28,339 nucleotides of DNA from an uncultured Collinsella sp. (GTDB lineage Bacteria; Actinomycetota; Coriobacteriia; Coriobacteriales; Coriobacteriaceae). Position 1 is the first letter of the stretch, and the number at the start of each line of letters is the position of its first letter. Of this stretch, positions 6,372 to 15,112 are shown piece by piece. The position numbers and the translations under genes are program-made. The stretch is from the NCBI GenBank assembly GCA_900549085.1, contig URMO01000020.1:1-28339 (forward strand). The letters run 5' to 3'. Under the pieces are notes generated by a model. The model worked only from the letters and a program-made list of their open reading frames with translations, searched no databases and was not told where the DNA came from.

Positions 6372-7546
6372 GCGGCACCTGCGATCGAGAGCAGCGTCTG
6401 GGCAAACTCGTCCAGATCGTCCGGATTCACGCGGTCGTCAAAGGAAATGCGCAGTGCACCTAGTGCCTGCTCGCGACCAATGCCCATGGCGCTGAGCACA
6501 TGGCTCGGGTCCATGCTGCCGCTCGAGCACGCCGAGCCGGCCGAAACCTCAAAGCCGGCGGCATCGAGCTTGACGATGAGCTCCTCGGAGTCCATGCCAT
6601 CAACGTAGATCGACACCATGCCCGGCAGGCGATCGGCCTGTGCGTAGTCGCCCATGGTGGCGTGAATGCGCTGGTTGGCCGTAAGCGTGGCGTAGAGCTT
6701 GTCGGAAAGGGCTTGCAGCTTCGCGCGCTCCTGAGCCACATGGGGCGTCAGAGACGAGGCGGCAGCGGCAAAGGCGAGCTGCGTTCGCAGGTCTTGCGTG
6801 CCGGCACGACGACCGGCCTCCTGTCCGCCGCCAAAGATGCGCGGGCGCAGCGGCGTGCGGCTCTTAAGGTAGAGTGCGCCAGATGCCACGGGACCGCCAA
6901 TCTTGTGGGCTGCGACGGACATGGCGTCGACGCCCAGCTCGGTGACATCGAGCGGAATATGCAGATACCCCTGGATGGCATCGGTGTGGAACAGGGCGCC
7001 AACGGTATGCGTGGCCGCGGCAAGCTCGCGGATGGGCTGCACCACGCCGGTCTCGTTGTTGGCAACCATGATGCTCACGAGCGCCACGTCGTCGCCTAGC
7101 AGCTCGACAAGCGTGGCAGGCTCAATGTAGCCCATGCGGCAGGGCTGCACCAGGTCGACGGTAAAGCCGGCGGCACGCAGCAACGGCAGGTTGTCCAGAA
7201 TCGAATCGTGCTCGATGGCCGAAACGATTACACGATCGCGCTTGCGATCGCGCTGACGAGCGCCCTCGGCAAGACCGAGCAGCGCCAGCTGGTTGGCTTC
7301 GGTGCCGCCGTTGGTCAGTACAATCTCGGACGGGCGGACGCGCGCGCCAAAGCTGCGGGCGATCTCGCGACGTGCAACCTCCAGACGCGCGGCAGCCTTG
7401 CGGCCGAGCGAATGCAGCGAGTTGGGGTTGACGCCGGCAAGCTCGCTGTCGTCGTACTCGCGCTGCGCAAGGAGCGCCTCGGCGCGCATAGGCGTCGAGG
7501 CGGCGAAGTCAAGATTCACGGGTATGCGGTTTTGACCTGCGGTCAT
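6368..7546 (-). CDS. cysteine desulfurase, NifS/IscS type
   Basis: A PLP enzyme that takes sulfur from cysteine as a persulfide for Fe-S clusters and thiolated tRNA. It is 392 residues long, normal for the family. The PLP lysine is Lys215 in SVAAHKIGGP, and NGGTEANQLAL (79-89), VSAIEHDS (108-115) and HTDAIQG (187-193) line the cofactor pocket. The persulfide Cys340 sits in SAGSACSSGSMDPSHVL. No IscU-type scaffold gene is adjacent, so whether it serves clusters or tRNA cannot be read from context. Its stop overlaps the nif3 start and its own start lies 6 bases after the rpe stop. Confidence 0.94.
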   Translation of the reverse strand: MTAGQNRIPVNLDFAASTPMRAEALLAQREYDDSELAGVNPNSLHSLGRKAAARLEVARREIARSFGARVRPSEIVLTNGGTEANQLALLGLAEGARQRDRKRDRVIVSAIEHDSILDNLPLLRAAGFTVDLVQPCRMGYIEPATLVELLGDDVALVSIMVANNETGVVQPIRELAAATHTVGALFHTDAIQGYLHIPLDVTELGVDAMSVAAHKIGGPVASGALYLKSRTPLRPRIFGGGQEAGRRAGTQDLRTQLAFAAAASSLTPHVAQERAKLQALSDKLYATLTANQRIHATMGDYAQADRLPGMVSIYVDGMDSEELIVKLDAAGFEVSAGSACSSGSMDPSHVLSAMGIGREQALGALRISFDDRVNPDDLDEFAQTLLSIAGAA

Positions 7547-7552
7547 AAGGGT

Positions 7553-8224
7553 TTATGCCTCCTGTGCGGCCTCGTTGCCCAGCTTCTGCAGCAGCGCAAC
7601 CTCGGCGGCGGGATCTTCGGACTTAAATACGGCGGAGCCGGCAACGAGCACGTTGGCGCCGGCCTTGACGACCTCGGCAATGTTCTTGGAAGAGATGCCG
7701 CCGTCGACCTCGATGAGGGGCGAAACGCCGTGACGCTCGCACATCGCCTTGAGCTCGTGGAGCTTAGCGATGGTGCCCGGGATAAAGCTCTGGCCGCCAA
7801 AGCCGGGGTTCACGCTCATCAGCAGCACCATATCGACGACGTCGATGATGCTCTCGAGCACGCAGACGGGCGTTGCGGGATTGAGCACCACACCGGCCTT
7901 GACACCGCGCTGCTGCAGATGCGTGAGCGTGCGGTGCAGGTGCGTGGAGGCTTCGTAGTGCACGGTGATCATATCGGCACCGGCATCGGCATACCAATCG
8001 ACGGTCTCGTCGGGATTCGACACCATCAGGTGCGCGTCGACCGGCACGTCAGTTGAGCGCTTGACGGCCTTGAGGATATCAACGCCAAAGGTGAGGTTGC
8101 CGGTAAAGTGACCGTCCATGACGTCAAAGTGCACGTAGTCGGCGCCGGCGATCTTGTCGAGCTCGCCCTTGAGGTTGGCCATGTCGGCCGAAAGGACGGA
8201 CGGAGCGATTTTAATGGAACCCAT
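7553..8224 (-). CDS. rpe: ribulose-phosphate 3-epimerase
   Basis: It interconverts ribulose-5-phosphate and xylulose-5-phosphate in the pentose phosphate pathway. The 223-residue TIM barrel carries the metal and catalytic residues: HFDVMDGHF (His32, Asp34), DAHLMVSNP (His65) and EVDGGIS (Asp174). The phosphate loop is MSVNPGFGGQSF (136-147). The start follows AGAAAGG at a usable distance, and a start upstream would enter the gpsA stop region. It lies 18 bases downstream of gpsA. Confidence 0.96.
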   Translation of the reverse strand: MGSIKIAPSVLSADMANLKGELDKIAGADYVHFDVMDGHFTGNLTFGVDILKAVKRSTDVPVDAHLMVSNPDETVDWYADAGADMITVHYEASTHLHRTLTHLQQRGVKAGVVLNPATPVCVLESIIDVVDMVLLMSVNPGFGGQSFIPGTIAKLHELKAMCERHGVSPLIEVDGGISSKNIAEVVKAGANVLVAGSAVFKSEDPAAEVALLQKLGNEAAQEA

Positions 8225-8242
8225 GGTTGCAGCCTTTCTGCG

Positions 8243-9250
8243 CTAGTCGGTAAGTCCGTAGAACTCTTGGGAGGGTACGCGGTCGGTGAGAATTTCGAGC
8301 GCCCTATCCAAAGTAACACCGTTGTAGAGCGTTTGATCCACGGCAAAGGTGAGCGGAATGTCTACGCCCAGTGAACGGGCGAGTTCGCTGACGCTGCGGG
8401 CCGCAACGGCGCCCTCGACCACCATGTGCGTGCGTGCCTGGTACTCGTCGAGCGACACGCCGTGGGCAAATTCGTAGCCAAAGGTGCGGTTGCGCGAATG
8501 CTCCGAGGTGCAAGTGGCGATGAGGTCGCCCATGCCGGCAAGGCCCATGCAGGTCATGGCCTGCCCGCCGCGGGCGTGCACCAGGCGGCTGATCTCGGCC
8601 AGGCCGCGCGTCATGATAAGGGCGAGCGTGTTGTCACCCGCGCCGGAGCCGGCGGAAATGCCGCACACGATGGCGATGACGTTTTTCATGGCGCCGCAAA
8701 CCTCGACGCCGGTCATGTCCTGCGACAGGTAGATGCGGAAGGCCGTGGATAGGAGTAGGTCCTTAAAGGTCTCCCCTATCTGTGGGTCTTCGCTGGCGAT
8801 GACGGCGGCAGAAAGACCGCCGCGGCAGATCTCCTCGGCATGGTTGGGACCCGAGAGCGCCGCCACGCGTGCCTCGTTGCCGATCTCGCTGGCAATGACC
8901 TCGCTCATGAGCAGGCCGGACTCGGGCTCAATGCCCTTGGTGAGGCAGAGCACCGGGGTGTCGGTGGCGATGAAGGGTGCTGCCTGATGGCATACACTGC
9001 GCAGGTGCGTGGAGGGCACGGCAAAGATGATGGCATCGGCGCCCTCGAGTGCCTGCGAAAGGTCCGTGGTGGCGACGACGTTGTCGGGCAGCTCGTAGTC
9101 CACCAGATACCGGGGATTGCGGTGCTCGCCGTTGATGCCGGCAGCCGTCTGCTCACTATGGGCCCACATGGTCACGCGCTCGGCTCGAGCGGCGGCAAGG
9201 CCGGCGACGGCGGTTCCCCAGGAGCCGGAGCCAATCAGCGCAACATTCAT
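8243..9250 (-). CDS. gpsA: glycerol-3-phosphate dehydrogenase [NAD(P)+]
   Basis: It reduces dihydroxyacetone phosphate to sn-glycerol-3-phosphate, the backbone for phospholipids. The 335-residue protein has the Rossmann nucleotide loop LIGSGSWGTAVAG (5-17), AVPSTHLRSV (78-87), LTKGIE (103-108, Lys106) and the catalytic lysine in GAMKNVIAI (Lys189). A GSGAGDNTLALIMTRG segment (201-216) forms the substrate site. It is next to plsY, which uses its product, so the two form a functional pair. Nine bases separate it from plsY. Confidence 0.96.
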   Translation of the reverse strand: MNVALIGSGSWGTAVAGLAAARAERVTMWAHSEQTAAGINGEHRNPRYLVDYELPDNVVATTDLSQALEGADAIIFAVPSTHLRSVCHQAAPFIATDTPVLCLTKGIEPESGLLMSEVIASEIGNEARVAALSGPNHAEEICRGGLSAAVIASEDPQIGETFKDLLLSTAFRIYLSQDMTGVEVCGAMKNVIAIVCGISAGSGAGDNTLALIMTRGLAEISRLVHARGGQAMTCMGLAGMGDLIATCTSEHSRNRTFGYEFAHGVSLDEYQARTHMVVEGAVAARSVSELARSLGVDIPLTFAVDQTLYNGVTLDRALEILTDRVPSQEFYGLTD

Positions 9251-9259
9251 GACTCTCTC

Positions 9260-9943
9260 CTACTTATCGTCGGGCTCGGTGACGCGCTTGGTAAACGAGA
9301 GCTTGGACTCCTTGCCCGTCATGAGCTTTTTGATGTTCGCACGATGGGCCCACACCACGGTGATGCCGATCAGCGCCATGCAAAATTTGAGACCCAGGCT
9401 GCCGTACGGAAAGACCGCGCAGACGGCGATGGGAAGGCCGATGGCCGCGGCAAGCGAGCCCACCGACACGAACTTGGTGATGGCGACGGCCACGATAAAC
9501 ATGCCCAGCAGCGACAGTCCGATGGGCCAGTACCAGGCGAGGATGACGCCCAAGCCCACGGCAATACCCTTGCCGCCGTGGAAGTTGAGGTAGGGCGAGA
9601 AGATGTGGCCCCATACGGCCGCCAAGCAAATGATGCCGAGCATCCAGTCGCCGGGGGCTCCAGGCGCCATGATGCTCACAGGGAAGCCATAGCCCACGCC
9701 CGCGATAAGCGGACGGGCGATAAGGACGCAGATAGCGCCCTTAAGGCAGTCGAGCAGCAGCGTGAGCGCGGCCACCTTGGGGCCGGCTACGCGCAGGGCG
9801 TTGGTGGTGCCGATGTTGCCGGATCCCGCCTTGCGAATGTCGGTGTGGTTGAACACGCGGCCCAGGATCAGGCCAAACGGAATCGCTCCGATAAAGAACG
9901 AGACCACGGCGCAGATGGCGGTCAGCAGAATCGGATTATGCAT
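9260..9943 (-). CDS. plsY: acyl-phosphate:glycerol-3-phosphate acyltransferase
   Basis: An integral membrane enzyme that moves an acyl group from acyl-phosphate to glycerol-3-phosphate, making lysophosphatidic acid. The 227-residue protein has several hydrophobic helices and the conserved loops GSGNIGTTNALRVAG (about 41-55), FHGGKGIAVGLG (about 118-129) and a C-terminal conserved region KFCMALIG...AHRAN. Its start overlaps the der stop by 8 bases (ATGCATAA), with GGAG upstream, so it is probably translated by coupling. GpsA supplies its substrate and PlsC, six genes upstream, carries out the next acylation. Confidence 0.95.
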   Translation of the reverse strand: MHNPILLTAICAVVSFFIGAIPFGLILGRVFNHTDIRKAGSGNIGTTNALRVAGPKVAALTLLLDCLKGAICVLIARPLIAGVGYGFPVSIMAPGAPGDWMLGIICLAAVWGHIFSPYLNFHGGKGIAVGLGVILAWYWPIGLSLLGMFIVAVAITKFVSVGSLAAAIGLPIAVCAVFPYGSLGLKFCMALIGITVVWAHRANIKKLMTGKESKLSFTKRVTEPDDK

Positions 9944-11270
9944 CCTTTTGCTCCTTCTTCCTAAAGAAGAGTCGAATGGGCGTGCCGGAAAAATCGAAGG
10001 TCGAGCGCATACGGTTCTCCACGTAGCGCTGATAGGTGTCGTTGACCAGGTCGCTGTGGTTGACGAAGAACGTAAACGTCGGCGGGTTGACGCCCGTCTG
10101 GGTCACGTAGTGCATGCGCAGGCGACGCTTGCCGTCCACCACGGTATGGCCAAACTCGCGCAGGTCGGTGAGGAACGTGTTGAGGCGCGAGGTAGTGATC
10201 TTTTGCGAACGCGTCTTCTCAGCGGCGTCGACCATCGACCAGATCTTCTCGACGCTGCGGCCAGTCAGGGCCGAGATGCGCAGGTACTGGGCCCAGGGAG
10301 CCATGACGCCCAGACGGCGGTTTACGGTCTCCATGCAGGCCTCGCGCTTGCGGTCGTCGTCGAGCAGGTCCCACTTGTTGAGCAACACCACGATGGCGCA
10401 GCCGCGCTCGATGGCCAAGCCCATGACCTTCTGGTCCTGCTCGGTGACGCCCACGGAGGCGTCGACGACGAGCAACGCCACGTCGGCACGGTCGATGGCG
10501 CGCAGGCCGCGGACCATGGAGTAGTACTCGATATTCTCGTACACGGTGCTCTTCTTGCGAATGCCCGCGGTGTCGACCATGCGGTAGTGCTTGCCGTCGC
10601 GCTCGACGACGGTGTCGATGGCATCGCGCGTGGTGCCGGCGATGTTGGACACGATGGAGCGGTCGGCGCCCAGGATGCGGTTGAACAGCGAGGACTTACC
10701 GGCGTTGGGGCGGCCGATGATGGCCACGTTCAGCGCATCGGGGAACTCGTCGGCGACTTCGTCCTCCTCCTCGGGCAACAGGGCCACGATGTCGTCGAGC
10801 AGGTCGCCCGTGCCGTGGCCGTGCAGGGCCGAGAGCGGCGCGGGCTCACCGATGCCGAGGGAATAGAACTCCCAAATGTTGTCATTCTCGCGATCGGGGT
10901 TGTCAAGCTTGTTCACCAGCAGAAAGACCGGCTTGTCGCAGCGCTTGAGCATGCGGGCGACCGACTCGTCCTCCTCGGTGACGCCGGTGCGGCCGTCGAC
11001 CACAAACAGGATGACGGCGGCTTCCTCGGCGGCGGCAAGGGCCTGGTCACGGATGGATGTGGCAAAGACGTCGTCGCTCTTGAGCGGCTCGATGCCGCCC
11101 GTGTCGACGATGGTGAACTCGCGGCCGTTCCAATCGGCCGTGTGATACGAGCGGTCACGCGTGACGCCGCGGGACTCGTGGACGATGGCGTCCGAGGTCT
11201 GGGCCAGGCGGTTAACGAGCGTGGACTTGCCCACGTTGGGGCGTCCGACGACGGCGACGATAGGTTTCAT
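9936..11270 (-). CDS. der: ribosome biogenesis GTPase Der (EngA)
   Basis: An essential double GTPase that helps mature the 50S subunit. The 444 residues hold two G domains: P-loop GRPNVGKSTLVNRL (9-22, Lys15) with DTGGIE (56-61) and NKLD (120-123), and GRPNAGKSSLFNRI (186-199, Lys192) with DTAGI (233-237) and LNKWDLL. A C-terminal KH-like domain follows, ending in a basic tail (RLFFRKKEQKDA). The start follows AAAGGAGAG, 10 bases after the DUF512 stop. The neighbouring DUF512 gene is often found next to der in Firmicutes and Actinobacteria. Confidence 0.97.
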   Translation of the reverse strand: MKPIVAVVGRPNVGKSTLVNRLAQTSDAIVHESRGVTRDRSYHTADWNGREFTIVDTGGIEPLKSDDVFATSIRDQALAAAEEAAVILFVVDGRTGVTEEDESVARMLKRCDKPVFLLVNKLDNPDRENDNIWEFYSLGIGEPAPLSALHGHGTGDLLDDIVALLPEEEDEVADEFPDALNVAIIGRPNAGKSSLFNRILGADRSIVSNIAGTTRDAIDTVVERDGKHYRMVDTAGIRKKSTVYENIEYYSMVRGLRAIDRADVALLVVDASVGVTEQDQKVMGLAIERGCAIVVLLNKWDLLDDDRKREACMETVNRRLGVMAPWAQYLRISALTGRSVEKIWSMVDAAEKTRSQKITTSRLNTFLTDLREFGHTVVDGKRRLRMHYVTQTGVNPPTFTFFVNHSDLVNDTYQRYVENRMRSTFDFSGTPIRLFFRKKEQKDA

Positions 11271-11280
11271 CTGCTCTCCT

Positions 11281-12723
11281 TTAATGGGTAGGGTCAGTGG
11301 GAATAGTTGAATTGGCGGGCGTTATGCCAAGGATGTGCTCCAGGGTATCGAGCAGCTCATGCGGCATGGTCGATACCACATGAACCTCGGCGCCGCGACC
11401 GGTAAGGCTTGCGAGTAATTCGTCACGATGATACTCGTCAAGGGTCATGCCGTCGGCGTTGAACATGAGCTTAGGCACAAAGAGCATAACCCCTGACAGG
11501 TCCTGCGGCAGCTGCTCCAAGATGTCGCAGGCAACGATGAGGCCGGTCACGTCCACGTTGCCGCCAAAGTAGCGGTTTTTGATGGCCGTGACGGAGCCGG
11601 CAAGGCCGTGCGGCGATTCCACAAAGCGGGCCACGGTGTCGCGCGCGCTGGCGCCCGAGAGGCACAGCAGGCGCTGGCCACGGGCGGCGATTGCCTCGCG
11701 AACGCGGCGCAGGCGCTCGGCATCGGCGGCGAGCACGTTGTCGGTCTCGTCCAGATAGGAGCGGATCATTCCGATACCGTCGTAGTACTGCGGGTAGCCG
11801 TCGTAAAAGTCCGCCTCAGGCGGCTCGATGCCGGCATCCAGGTAGAACTCGTCGCTCATCTGGAAGGTATGGCGGCCAAAGCGCTCGAAGGCACGGTCCT
11901 GGAAGGGCCGGATCATGGCGATAGTCTCGCGCGCCAGCTCGGGCTTGTCACTGTAGGACCAGCTAAAACGGTTCTGATGCTTGGTAAATCCAAGCGGCAC
12001 AATGCCCAGGCTCGTGATTTGCTCGTGCTCCTCGCAAAAGCGCAGAGTCTTTTCCAGCTCCTCGCCGTCGTTCATGCCGGGGCACAGCACGATCTGCGCG
12101 TGAATCTCGATGCCGGCGGCCATGATGGCCTCGAGCACGTCCATGCCGCGCTGGGCGTTGCGGCCCATCATGCGGCGACGGATGTCGGGGCTCACGGCGT
12201 GGACCGACACGTTCATGGGGCTCATGTTGCGTTGGATGACGTTTTGAACATCTTCGTCGGTGAGGTTCGTGAGCGTGACAAAGTTGCCCTGCAAAAAGCT
12301 CAAGCGGTAGTCATCATCGCGAATGTAGAGCGTGGAGCGACCGCCCTTGGGCAGCATGGTCATAAAGCAGAACACGCAGGCGTTTACGCAGGTACGCATG
12401 CCATCGAAGATGGGGCCATCGAACTCCAGACCCCAGTCCTCGCCGGGAAAGCGGTCAAGCTCGACGGGGGTGACGGTGTCGTCGCGCGGGTCGAATACCT
12501 CCAGCTCGACAGTGTCGTCATCTGCCTCCCAGAGCCACACGATCATATCGGTCAGCTGCTCGCCGTTGACCGTGAGCACGCGCATGCCCGGCTCGATACC
12601 CACATCCCATGCGGGCGATTCGGGGCGCACGTTTTTAACGAGCGCGCCCTCACCCGGCTCGGGGTCGCGGCTGCGCCCGTAATCGGCCACCTCGGCGGCG
12701 TATGCGGGTACGGTCTGGTCCAT
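11281..12723 (-). CDS. DUF512 radical SAM protein with PDZ-like N-terminus
   Basis: The 480-residue protein begins with a PDZ-like fold (about 25-80, GALVKNVRPESPAWDVGIEP). The radical SAM region follows, with the three cluster cysteines Cys112, Cys116 and Cys119 in TCVNACVFCF. The DUF512 C-terminal region has GFTKHQNRFSWSYSDKPEL, and a late glycine-rich segment reads LCLSGASARDTV. The substrate is unknown for this family. The ATG at 12721-12723 is chosen because it lies 2 bases after the ispH stop; a 55-residue upstream extension would lie inside ispH and is very Arg-rich, so it is rejected. Confidence 0.9.
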   Translation of the reverse strand: MDQTVPAYAAEVADYGRSRDPEPGEGALVKNVRPESPAWDVGIEPGMRVLTVNGEQLTDMIVWLWEADDDTVELEVFDPRDDTVTPVELDRFPGEDWGLEFDGPIFDGMRTCVNACVFCFMTMLPKGGRSTLYIRDDDYRLSFLQGNFVTLTNLTDEDVQNVIQRNMSPMNVSVHAVSPDIRRRMMGRNAQRGMDVLEAIMAAGIEIHAQIVLCPGMNDGEELEKTLRFCEEHEQITSLGIVPLGFTKHQNRFSWSYSDKPELARETIAMIRPFQDRAFERFGRHTFQMSDEFYLDAGIEPPEADFYDGYPQYYDGIGMIRSYLDETDNVLAADAERLRRVREAIAARGQRLLCLSGASARDTVARFVESPHGLAGSVTAIKNRYFGGNVDVTGLIVACDILEQLPQDLSGVMLFVPKLMFNADGMTLDEYHRDELLASLTGRGAEVHVVSTMPHELLDTLEHILGITPANSTIPTDPTH

Positions 12724-12725
12724 GA

Positions 12726-13625
12726 TTAGCGGCAAAGCTCCTTGATGCGCTCGACGGCGCGCTCGATGTGTTCTTGTGGGGTAGAGGCTCCGGCGGTGAT
12801 GCCGATGTGGCGTGCGTCGGTAAACCACGCGGCCTGAAGCTCGGAAGCTTCCTCGATGTGATACGTACGCTCGCAGGCGTTTGTGCAAATCTGCGCCAAG
12901 CGGCGGGTGTTGCCCGAGTTCTTGCCGCCAACCACGACCATACAGTCGCAGCGGTTGGCAAGTGCGGCTGCTGCCTGCTGTCGCTCACTCGTGGCGGCGC
13001 AGATCGTGTTGATTACACGCAATTCCTGCACGCGCGGGGTGATGGCGGCCACGACCTCGGCCAGGTTCTGCGCGGTTTGGGTGGTCTGTACGACCAGGCC
13101 CACCTTGCCCTTGAGCGGCAGCGCGTCCGCATCGGCGGCGCAGCTCACGACTTGAGCGTCATCGCCGGCATGGCCCAGGATGCCCTCAACCTCGGGGTGG
13201 CCCGGCTCGCCCACGACAATCACGCGGTAGCCCTCGCGTACCAGGCGCTCCGCCGCCACGTGGACTTTTTTCACGTAGGGGCAGGTGGCATCGACTACGT
13301 CGAGACCGCGCTCGCGAGCGGCCTCGATCACCTGCGGCACCACGCCGTGCGCGCGGATGATCACGGTGCCCGATGCGGCGTCGTCTAGGGTCTCGGCCAG
13401 ACCGACGCCTGCCTCGGAAAGCTCGCGCACCACGATGGGATTATGGATGAGCGGGCCCAGGGTGTGGACCTGAGCGTTCTCCCCCGCCTGCGGGGCGGCC
13501 GCCAGGGCCATATCGAGCGCACGCTGCACGCCGTAGCAGGTGCCAGCGTGGGCGGCGATTTCGATGGTGGGGGCGTCTGCCTTGCCGGTCACAGCCTCGG
13601 CAGTGTTCATGACATACTCGCCCAT
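12726..13625 (-). CDS. ispH: 4-hydroxy-3-methylbut-2-enyl diphosphate reductase
   Basis: The last enzyme of the MEP isoprenoid pathway, a 4Fe-4S protein making IPP and DMAPP. The three cluster cysteines are Cys30 (HAGTCYGVQRA), Cys115 (VDATCPYVKKVH) and Cys209 (INTICAAT). Also present are IRAHGVVP (90-97), GEPGHPEVEG (139-148, with the catalytic Glu), QTTQT (180-184) and GGKNSGNTRRL (233-243). The start at 13625 lies 2 bases after the plsC stop and gives 299 residues. A start 10 codons earlier would lie inside plsC, and one at MNTAEAV (5 codons later) is also possible. Confidence 0.95.
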   Translation of the reverse strand: MGEYVMNTAEAVTGKADAPTIEIAAHAGTCYGVQRALDMALAAAPQAGENAQVHTLGPLIHNPIVVRELSEAGVGLAETLDDAASGTVIIRAHGVVPQVIEAARERGLDVVDATCPYVKKVHVAAERLVREGYRVIVVGEPGHPEVEGILGHAGDDAQVVSCAADADALPLKGKVGLVVQTTQTAQNLAEVVAAITPRVQELRVINTICAATSERQQAAAALANRCDCMVVVGGKNSGNTRRLAQICTNACERTYHIEEASELQAAWFTDARHIGITAGASTPQEHIERAVERIKELCR

Positions 13626-13627
13626 GG

Positions 13628-14356
13628 CTAGAACCTGCCCGGATGCTCGGCGCACAGGTCGTCGCGCATGGTGTAGACACGGTTCATGGCCTCGGACTCA
13701 AACCATGCCAGGCGCTCCTTGCGCTTGAGCTCGGCCGGTGCATCGGATAGCGAGATGGCCTTGCCGGCACGGATCCAGCACTTTTTAGGACGCATGAGCT
13801 TTTTGCCCTTAGGCGTGATGTCGGACCAGCCACAAATGGCGAGTGGGTTGACGGGCGCCTTGCCCATCTGGGCAATGAGCGCAAAGCCGCCGTGGACCTC
13901 GGGCTTAATCTCGCGCGAGCGGATGCGCGTGCCCTCGGGGAAGATCAAGACGTCCTCGCCGCGTTGCAACGCATGCTGAGCGGCACGCAGGCACTTCATG
14001 TCGGCGGTGCCGCGCTCGACGGGAATACCGCCCACACGGCTAAAGGCCCAGCGCACGATCTTGCTCTTGGCAAACTCGGATTTAAAGATGGGGCGAATGC
14101 GGCGGCCGCCAAAGAATAACGCCGTCTCCACGGCCAGGAGTTCGGCCATCGAGGTGTGGTTGCAGATGACCACGCTGCCGCGGCCTTCCTGGCGCTCAAA
14201 CAGCAGGTCGCTGTCCTCGACCTTCCAGCGCCACATGAGCTTGGAGAAGGCCCACAGGATGCCCATGACCACGGCGACGGTGCCGCGGATGAGCGCCGGG
14301 AACTCGGCGTAGGGGGCGTTGTAGTAATCCTCGGGCGTCTGCTTAAACAGGCGCAT
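13628..14356 (-). CDS. plsC: 1-acyl-sn-glycerol-3-phosphate acyltransferase
   Basis: It adds the second acyl chain to lysophosphatidic acid to give phosphatidic acid. The 242-residue protein has an N-terminal hydrophobic segment (about 22-41), the acyltransferase motif I in NHTSMAELLAVE (66-77) and motif III FPEGTRIRS (139-147). Motif II is represented by KSEFAKSKIVRWAFSRVGG and PVERG. The usual catalytic pair is H-x4-D; here the position after His67 reads Glu72, so the acid is Glu. The rest of the family pattern is normal, so activity is likely but the substitution is worth testing. It starts 3 bases after the cmk stop. Confidence 0.9.
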   Translation of the reverse strand: MRLFKQTPEDYYNAPYAEFPALIRGTVAVVMGILWAFSKLMWRWKVEDSDLLFERQEGRGSVVICNHTSMAELLAVETALFFGGRRIRPIFKSEFAKSKIVRWAFSRVGGIPVERGTADMKCLRAAQHALQRGEDVLIFPEGTRIRSREIKPEVHGGFALIAQMGKAPVNPLAICGWSDITPKGKKLMRPKKCWIRAGKAISLSDAPAELKRKERLAWFESEAMNRVYTMRDDLCAEHPGRF

Positions 14357-14359
14357 GGG

Positions 14360-15046
14360 CTACCTCCTTTGGTTGATGAGGCCCTCGATGATCGAGACGA
14401 CCTCGTCGATGGTGTGGGCGGTGGAGTCGACGTGCACGGCGTCCTCGGCGGGAACGAGCGGCGCGACCTCGCGGCTGCTGTCGAGCTTATCGCGCTGCTT
14501 GAGGGCGTCGAGGGTCTCGTCGACCTCGGCCTCGAGCTGCTCGGTGGTAAGCGGCTGGGCATCGTTTTGGTGGCGCTGCAGCACGCGGCGACGGGCGCGT
14601 TCGCGCGGGTCGGCGGTCAGGAACACCTTGACCTGCGCGTTGGGGAATACGACGGTGCCGATGTCACGGCCCTCGGCGACGATGTCGCGGTCCTCGGCGG
14701 CGCGGCGTTGGTGGATGAGCATGGCGGCGCGCACGCCCGGGTAGGCCGAGACCTTGGACACGTTGGCGTCGACCTGCGGGGTGCGGATGGCAGCCGATGC
14801 GTCCTGGCCGTCGATGGTCAGGCGCGTGTCCTCGCCGGTGCCGTTGGTAAAGCGAATCTCGATCTGCTCGGCGAGGGCGTCGATGGCCGCCTCGTCGTCC
14901 AGGTCGATGCCGCGGTCGAGTGCGGCGAAGGTGACGGCGCGATACATGGCGCCCGTGTCGAGCTTGTTAAAGCCCAGCTGGCGGGCGATCTCCTTGGCGA
15001 TGGTAGACTTGCCGGAACCGGCGGGGCCGTCGATGGCGACGATCAT
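14360..15046 (-). CDS. cmk: cytidylate kinase
   Basis: It phosphorylates CMP and dCMP. The 228-residue protein starts MIVAIDGPAGSGKSTIAKEI with the P-loop at 7-14. It continues with LDTGAMYRAVTFAA (CMP site), GRDIGTVVFPNAQVKVFLTA and the lid arginines DPRERARRR. The family's internal insert (about 60-95) is present. GGAAG precedes the ATG. A gap of 66 bases separates it from the pseudouridine synthase gene, one of the larger gaps in the cluster. Confidence 0.95.
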   Translation of the reverse strand: MIVAIDGPAGSGKSTIAKEIARQLGFNKLDTGAMYRAVTFAALDRGIDLDDEAAIDALAEQIEIRFTNGTGEDTRLTIDGQDASAAIRTPQVDANVSKVSAYPGVRAAMLIHQRRAAEDRDIVAEGRDIGTVVFPNAQVKVFLTADPRERARRRVLQRHQNDAQPLTTEQLEAEVDETLDALKQRDKLDSSREVAPLVPAEDAVHVDSTAHTIDEVVSIIEGLINQRR

Positions 15047-15112
15047 GCAATGCTTCCTTTCGGTGGTTGACGTGCTGGTATGGGACGCGGGAGCTGCGGC
15101 TTGGCGGGTTGT

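Noticed and set aside
8840..11291. Very long plus-strand open frames opposite gpsA, plsY and der
   Set aside because: They are shadows caused by GC-rich codons; the minus-strand genes have clear motifs.
12724..12888. 55-residue N-terminal extension of the DUF512 protein
   Set aside because: It would lie inside ispH, is extremely Arg- and His-rich, and the ATG at 12723 fits the spacing of neighbouring genes.
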